Shown piece by piece: positions 63,737 through 64,000 of a stretch of 64,000 bases of DNA; position 1 is the first letter of the stretch, and every line of letters begins with the position of its first letter. The translations under genes were made by a program, and so were the position numbers. The notes under the pieces are model-generated. The model did no database searches. It saw nothing but the letters and a program-made list of their open reading frames with translations, and was not told the origin of the DNA. Source of the stretch: Arthrobacter sp. MN05-02 (GTDB taxonomy: Bacteria > Actinomycetota > Actinomycetes > Actinomycetales > Micrococcaceae); NCBI GenBank assembly GCA_004001285.1, contig AP018697.1, positions 1,364,001 to 1,428,000 on the forward strand, written 5' to 3'.

Positions 63737-64000
63737 TGGTGGCTACGCCAACCCGTCCGGGAGGACGCAAGCCCTCGGTCCGGCCCGCCCGGACGAAGGA
63801 GACGGGCCGACCGGCCAGCTCCGCCGGCGTCGGCCCCGCGCACACTGCGACGCCCAGCGGGAGTGCCGCAGCGAAGGCACGGACCATCAAGTCCGGTGCC
63901 CCGACGGCGGATACCGCCACCACCGGATCCACCGACCGGGCGCGCACCGGACTCCGGGCCCGGCTGCAGCGCGGCTGGGTGCTGCTCGAGGGCTCCGACC
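63736..64000 (+). CDS. ftsW: FtsW, N-terminal part (cut by the window end)
   Basis: 88 codons from ATG 63736, which overlaps the murD stop by one base. Only the cytoplasmic N-terminus is visible: basic, Thr/Ala/Pro-rich and without a membrane helix so far, ending in GWVLLEGSD. The call rests on gene order after murD and on the long basic N-terminus usual for actinobacterial FtsW. It should polymerise septal glycan with FtsI. Confidence 0.75.
   Translation, partial: MVATPTRPGGRKPSVRPARTKETGRPASSAGVGPAHTATPSGSAAAKARTIKSGAPTADTATTGSTDRARTGLRARLQRGWVLLEGSD

Overview
The window is a 64 kb stretch of chromosome from a high-GC Gram-positive bacterium, most likely an Arthrobacter-like member of the Micrococcaceae. 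The evidence is uniformly high GC with many GTG starts, an actinobacterial gene order, a mycothione reductase gene (mycothiol is specific to Actinobacteria), a GarA-type FHA protein, a PASTA kinase of the PknL type, and a MurE whose meso-diaminopimelate motif is altered, as expected for a lysine-type cell wall. No insertion sequence, prophage, CRISPR array or toxin-antitoxin pair was seen; this is mainly core chromosome.

Layout. 1-2.0 kb: 3' end of a 23S rRNA, a C/A-rich spacer, 5S rRNA and its terminator. 2.1-13 kb: a tightly packed plus-strand run (TPR protein, HAD phosphatase, small protein, tlyA, nadK, recN, pyrG, Nudix, xerD, Nudix) matching the order known around tlyA-pyrG-xerD in mycobacteria. 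13-22 kb: a metabolic insert with a minus-strand methylcitrate operon (gntR-prpD-prpB-prpC), a divergent remnant of prpE with its middle deleted, and a two-component system facing the dicarboxylate transporter dctA. 22-29.6 kb: the conserved run resumes (ParA-like, scpA, scpB, rluB, tyrA, cmk, der), followed by tRNA-Pro(GGG). 30-33 kb: gcvH, garA, a MerR regulator of the FtsR type, a DUF151 nuclease-like protein and a second MerR. 33-45 kb: an orphan ParA, pyruvate carboxylase, mycothione reductase, acyl-CoA ligase, ROK sugar kinase, a small membrane protein, an acyltransferase and DAHP synthase. 45-53 kb: PASTA kinase PknL, a secreted LysM lytic transglycosylase, an Rv2175c-like protein, a polyprenyl diphosphate synthase, DinB and a DUF3040 membrane protein. 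53.5-64 kb: the division and cell wall (dcw) cluster mraZ-rsmH-ftsL-like-ftsI-murE-murF-mraY-murD-ftsW, the last cut by the window end.

How the genes work together. The dcw genes, the lytic transglycosylase, PknL, the prenyl synthase and the FtsR-like regulator all serve envelope growth and division. The prp genes remove propionyl-CoA, while dctA with its sensor pair imports C4-dicarboxylates; pyruvate carboxylase feeds oxaloacetate and GarA tunes 2-oxoglutarate use, so much of the accessory content acts around the TCA cycle.

A major caveat: eleven otherwise well-conserved genes, including murF, pyc, tyrA and pknL, are broken here by about 21 small indels, mostly one extra base in a G/C run. 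All reading frames rejoin cleanly and the corrected lengths match the families. Sequence error is the simplest explanation. The coordinates given for those genes span the whole repaired gene. The most notable biological findings are the internally deleted prpE, the paired GntR operators, the MraZ boxes inside the mra promoter and a set of leaderless GTG genes. I did not find a clearly new multi-gene system.
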